NCBI GenBank assembly: GCA_023634235.1
Contig: JAMKCF010000007.1
Span: 20,094,592 to 20,158,591, forward strand
Direction of reading: 5' to 3'
DNA from: Pisaster brevispinus
Taxonomy: Eukaryota > Echinodermata > Asteroidea > Forcipulatida > Asteriidae
DNA length: 64,000 bases
Under the pieces are notes generated by a model, which saw only the letters and a program-made list of their open reading frames with translations, ran no database searches and was not told where the DNA came from. This document shows positions 60,915 through 64,000 of the stretch, in pieces (position 1 is the first letter of the stretch; each line of letters starts with the position of its first letter). The position numbers and the translations under genes are program-made.

Positions 60915-61590
60915 GGATACTACCTTGAAGTTTATAGCTGATGTATAATTTTGTCTGCAAACAATGTTATCTCTCTTAAGTGCTTTGCCAGAGAAACAAG
61001 TACTAAATGTTTGTCAAAGCTCAGAGTACATATATTTTTGTATATTAAATATTTTTACAAAAAAATCAGGGAAAAGACACACTAAATGTTATCTCTAATG
61101 TTAATATATTATTGCACTGAATTAAAACCAAAAATATAATGGGAATAACATGAATATTAGTAAGTGTTTAAATTGAAGCAAATCCTGAATTGGAAACCAA
61201 GAAAATTATTGTATTGTTTACCCCAAAAAAGACATGAAAAATTCTCCACTACCAAAGACATAAATATTGTTTTAAAAATGTTTTTAAATTGTATACATCA
61301 AAATAAAATCAACAGTCTTGACAATAACAACAGTCTGAGGTTTAAAATGATGCTAGTAAATTTTCTTCTTTTTTATAACACTAAGTCAACTTAGGGATTG
61401 CCCTGCAACTTCTGCCGAGCGATATTTTGAAAGAGAATCAGGGAGGGGCTTTGGAAATAAGGAAGGGGGAAAGTTAAGAAGTTTCCTTGTGGCTTTTATG
61501 TTACGATCCCATCTATCACTGTCAGCAATGATGTCTTCAAGGTTAGGTCAAATGAAGTGTTAATAAGTAAACGTCAATGCCTGTATCACC

Positions 61591-62068
61591 GCGTTTACAC
61601 TTGATCCGGCAAGGGCGATCAAAGGAGGATCAGATCCTGCAAGGGCGATCAAAGGGCGATCAACAGCTAGTGTAAACGCAAGAGCGATCAGCATCTGATC
61701 CTCCTTTTTGATCTCCCTTTATTGCGGGATCAAAGGAGGATCTGATCCTGCAAGGTGGATCAAAAACAAAGTGTAAACGCAAAGCAGGATCAGACCCCGC
61801 AATTTGACCCACCGACATCCGGTCTAATCGATCGAACAGACTGGGGCGCCAAGTTGATAAAAAAAAATGCCTGCGTGTGCGCACAATCAATGACCTTTCT
61901 CAGTTGACCTGTCACACGAGCAGTGTGGAACTTCCGTTGAACCGAGGCCAGGCAAAGGGGGATCAATGCGCGATCAGACTCAAGTGTAAACGCGTTAGCG
62001 ATCAGTTTGATTGCCCTTGCAGGATCTGATCCTCCTTTGATCGCCCTTGCCGGATCCAGTGTAAATGC
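61591..62068. mobile_element. GATC-rich MITE with 63-bp inverted ends
   Basis: The left end GCGTTTACACTTGATCCGGC and the right end, read on the other strand, GCATTTACACTGGATCCGGC continue as near-identical arms of about 63 bp with about three mismatches (AAGGGCGATCAAAGGAGGAT and so on). The arms contain nested copies of AGTGTAAACGC and AGGATCAGATCCTG. The middle (about 61800-61950) is single copy and includes a TGCGCACA patch. There is no transposase. GC content is well above the surroundings. Confidence 0.75.
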
Positions 62069-62227
62069 GATGCTTGTGATTAGAACACTCCCTGACCTTG
62101 GCCTTGGAGTGCTTTCCCAGAAATCAGTTTAACACATTACCACTCATCTTCTAAAAATGTGAAGGTGTATCATTTTAAAACTTATTTGTATTTACTGAAA
62201 CTAGTTTGATTTAGATACTGCACACAT

Positions 62228-62281
62228 TGATCCTTGTCATTTGACTGGTGGCGTGTTCCACCAGTCAAATGACAAGGATCA
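62228..62281. repeat. Perfect 24-bp inverted repeat with 6-nt loop
   Basis: The arm TGATCCTTGTCATTTGACTG plus GTGG (62228-62251) pairs at every position with 62258-62281 around the loop CGTGTT. It would fold into a very stable hairpin on either strand. It lies 160 bp from the MITE. No mature RNA can be inferred from sequence alone. Confidence 0.9.
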
Positions 62282-64000
62282 CGTGTCATCCTTTATTTTG
62301 CCATGTATTACTGCCGCAACGCTCAACAATTTAATATTGGAGTCCAATGTGGATAATCCCTGAATGACTCGCAGCGTTGTTCCCAAATTATTTGCTTATT
62401 TCAAATGATAAGGATCCAAGGCTCCATATATATATATAACACATGCATTTTTATGAAACCTTGCCTTTCAAATATAGTTGGTTTTGCCTCGTAAAATGGA
62501 ATAGTCCAGATTTCACCCTGCAATAATATTCTGCGACAATCACTCATATGCATCCAATATTTGTATAATATATTACTCAAAAAGTACACAATACTAATAT
62601 AGTAAAAATATTTTTTTTAACTTCTTGCATTAAATAATTTTGTTTTAGGTTTTTGATATGCTTTTTCCGCCACTGTTTTGTTTTCAATAACCAATTTCCA
62701 TTCCTCCCCCTCCCTTTGTACATGTGGCTGAAACACTGTTTCATTTTTTTTCTTTTTCTTCTTCTTCTTTTAAATTATCATTCAAATATGGTCACAAAAC
62801 TCATCCTCAAACTAGTGATCCTACCACAGGGACATTTTAATTTTTACTTCTCACAACCCCCTTGAATCTACATCTGTCTTTTTAATCAAAGCTCAACTTG
62901 CTTCTTAAGAATCATACAACTGCAAGCATGAGTTAGTTTCAGTGTTGAAAGAGCTCTTTCTAAAAATACATCCACTCATAAATCAACCTTTTTCAGGAAT
63001 TCTTCACTTGACTGAAATAACAGAGTGATAAACAAGGTGCCAAGTCCTATCACTGGTTAAGAAGATTGATCAGTCATTAACATGTACCTACATTATGTCA
63101 TAAATCCAAGACATCATCAAAATTTGAGCTTGGTTTGAACACTTCCTTCCGCCATGGTTTGTCTAGCTCTAAAGTGCTACTCATGACACCATGATGTTCC
63201 AGATTGTAATAAAAGTATTTCTGACAATAGAGTGGAAAGAAGAAATTAAATAAATAAATGATTTCATAAATGATCTAGAAGATTTGCATGTTGGGGGATG
63301 TTCACAATTGATTCGCATTGTTTTTTCACTCATCTGCTTACAAGAACTGCTGGCAAATTGGTGTGCCTTTTGTTTTGCTTACAGTTAGCCGTATTCATGA
63401 AAAAGAAACTAATCTAGCAGCCCCTGTAGGGGTTTGCTTTTCATAAGCAAAAAAACGCCTGCTTACACCAAGCTTAATGAAATTAGCCCCTGGTGTTACT
63501 TGTCTCATTAGCATGAACTGATAAGGTGTTTCATAGACAAACTGCATGTATGAGGTTTGCAGTGATACTTATTAGTGAAGAGTCATGACACAACAGCAAG
63601 TAAAGGGAGTTGGTTGCATGATTCATACTGGTCCTTGCTCTATGTATGATTTAACCAAAAGAAACACAGATCCAAATACCAATGTTACTGATGTAATTTG
63701 TCACCATTTTTCCAGAGAGCAACTTACGCCAAATTGGCTTGAGGATTAATAAAAAAAATGTGAGCATCTATTTCACAAATTAGTTTTGTGTGATGTTCCT
63801 GAAAAAAGAAACAATATAAGAATGAATCTACACTTCACTTAATTTTTGAACAATTTAAGCTAATGAAAAGCTCTCACAAAAAAAGCTACTCAAAAATACT
63901 GATTGACTTTAAGGGTAATGCTGACTCTGCCTCGAGGAAAATTAAGAATTCTATGAAATTACCTTCCACAGAACCAGCTGGAACAAGTCATTACCAGTAG
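62282..64000. other. Non-coding stretch at the right edge
   Basis: AT-rich, with a (TA)n run at about 62430 and pyrimidine runs at about 62740-62770. No gene, exon or recognised repeat was seen here. Confidence 0.45.

Noticed and set aside
1..64000. CRISPR arrays, bacterial operons, rRNA genes, viral insertions
   Set aside because: Looked for and not seen. All clear coding is split by GT..AG introns, and the repeats are of eukaryotic SINE/MITE type.

Overview
The window is animal nuclear DNA. It is AT-rich and intron-dominated, with many GT..AG introns, tRNA-derived SINEs, short inverted-repeat (MITE-like) elements and long homopolymer runs. Gene families, intron density and repeat types suggest a marine deuterostome invertebrate, perhaps an echinoderm. 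That placement is an inference; nothing here proves the species. No bacterial, organellar, viral or CRISPR feature was seen.

Two protein genes can be assembled, both on the minus strand. (1) 6225-21382: a complete 25-coding-exon gene for a 1688-residue NWD1-like STAND NTPase, with an N-terminal DUF4062-type region, a NACHT P-loop ATPase, a helical linker and a C-terminal WD40 region. All 24 introns have GT..AG ends and the reading frame holds through every junction. A non-coding first exon and an NRF1-type promoter are likely near 25180-25310. (2) 29463-59615: a four-and-a-half-LIM (FHL) protein of 329 residues from six core coding exons, or 340 with a 33-nt microexon. Exon 1 lies 23.5 kb upstream of exon 2. 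A combined TATA/MEF2-type site sits about 750 bp upstream of the ATG.

Layout: 1-3300, no gene recognised, some repeat fragments; about 3337-3540, a possible first exon of a third minus-strand gene leaving the window; 3915-6224, a SINE and probable 3' flank of the NWD1-like gene; 6225-21382, NWD1-like coding exons with repeats in the introns; 21383-25310, probable 5' intron and promoter, with an unusual transposon-like element whose ends are tandem arrays; 25330-29462, FHL 3' UTR/flank; 29463-59615, FHL gene; 59616-60375, FHL 5' region; 60376-64000, upstream DNA with a MITE and a perfect 24-bp hairpin.

The two genes do not form an obvious functional unit. NWD1-like proteins are predicted cytosolic NTP-driven scaffolds; FHL proteins are LIM adaptors typical of muscle and cytoskeleton. 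The most interesting protein-level points are both in the FHL gene: an optional 11-residue microexon inside the first zinc finger of LIM4, and a four-residue expansion of the normally fixed two-residue hinge in LIM1. No new multi-gene system was found.
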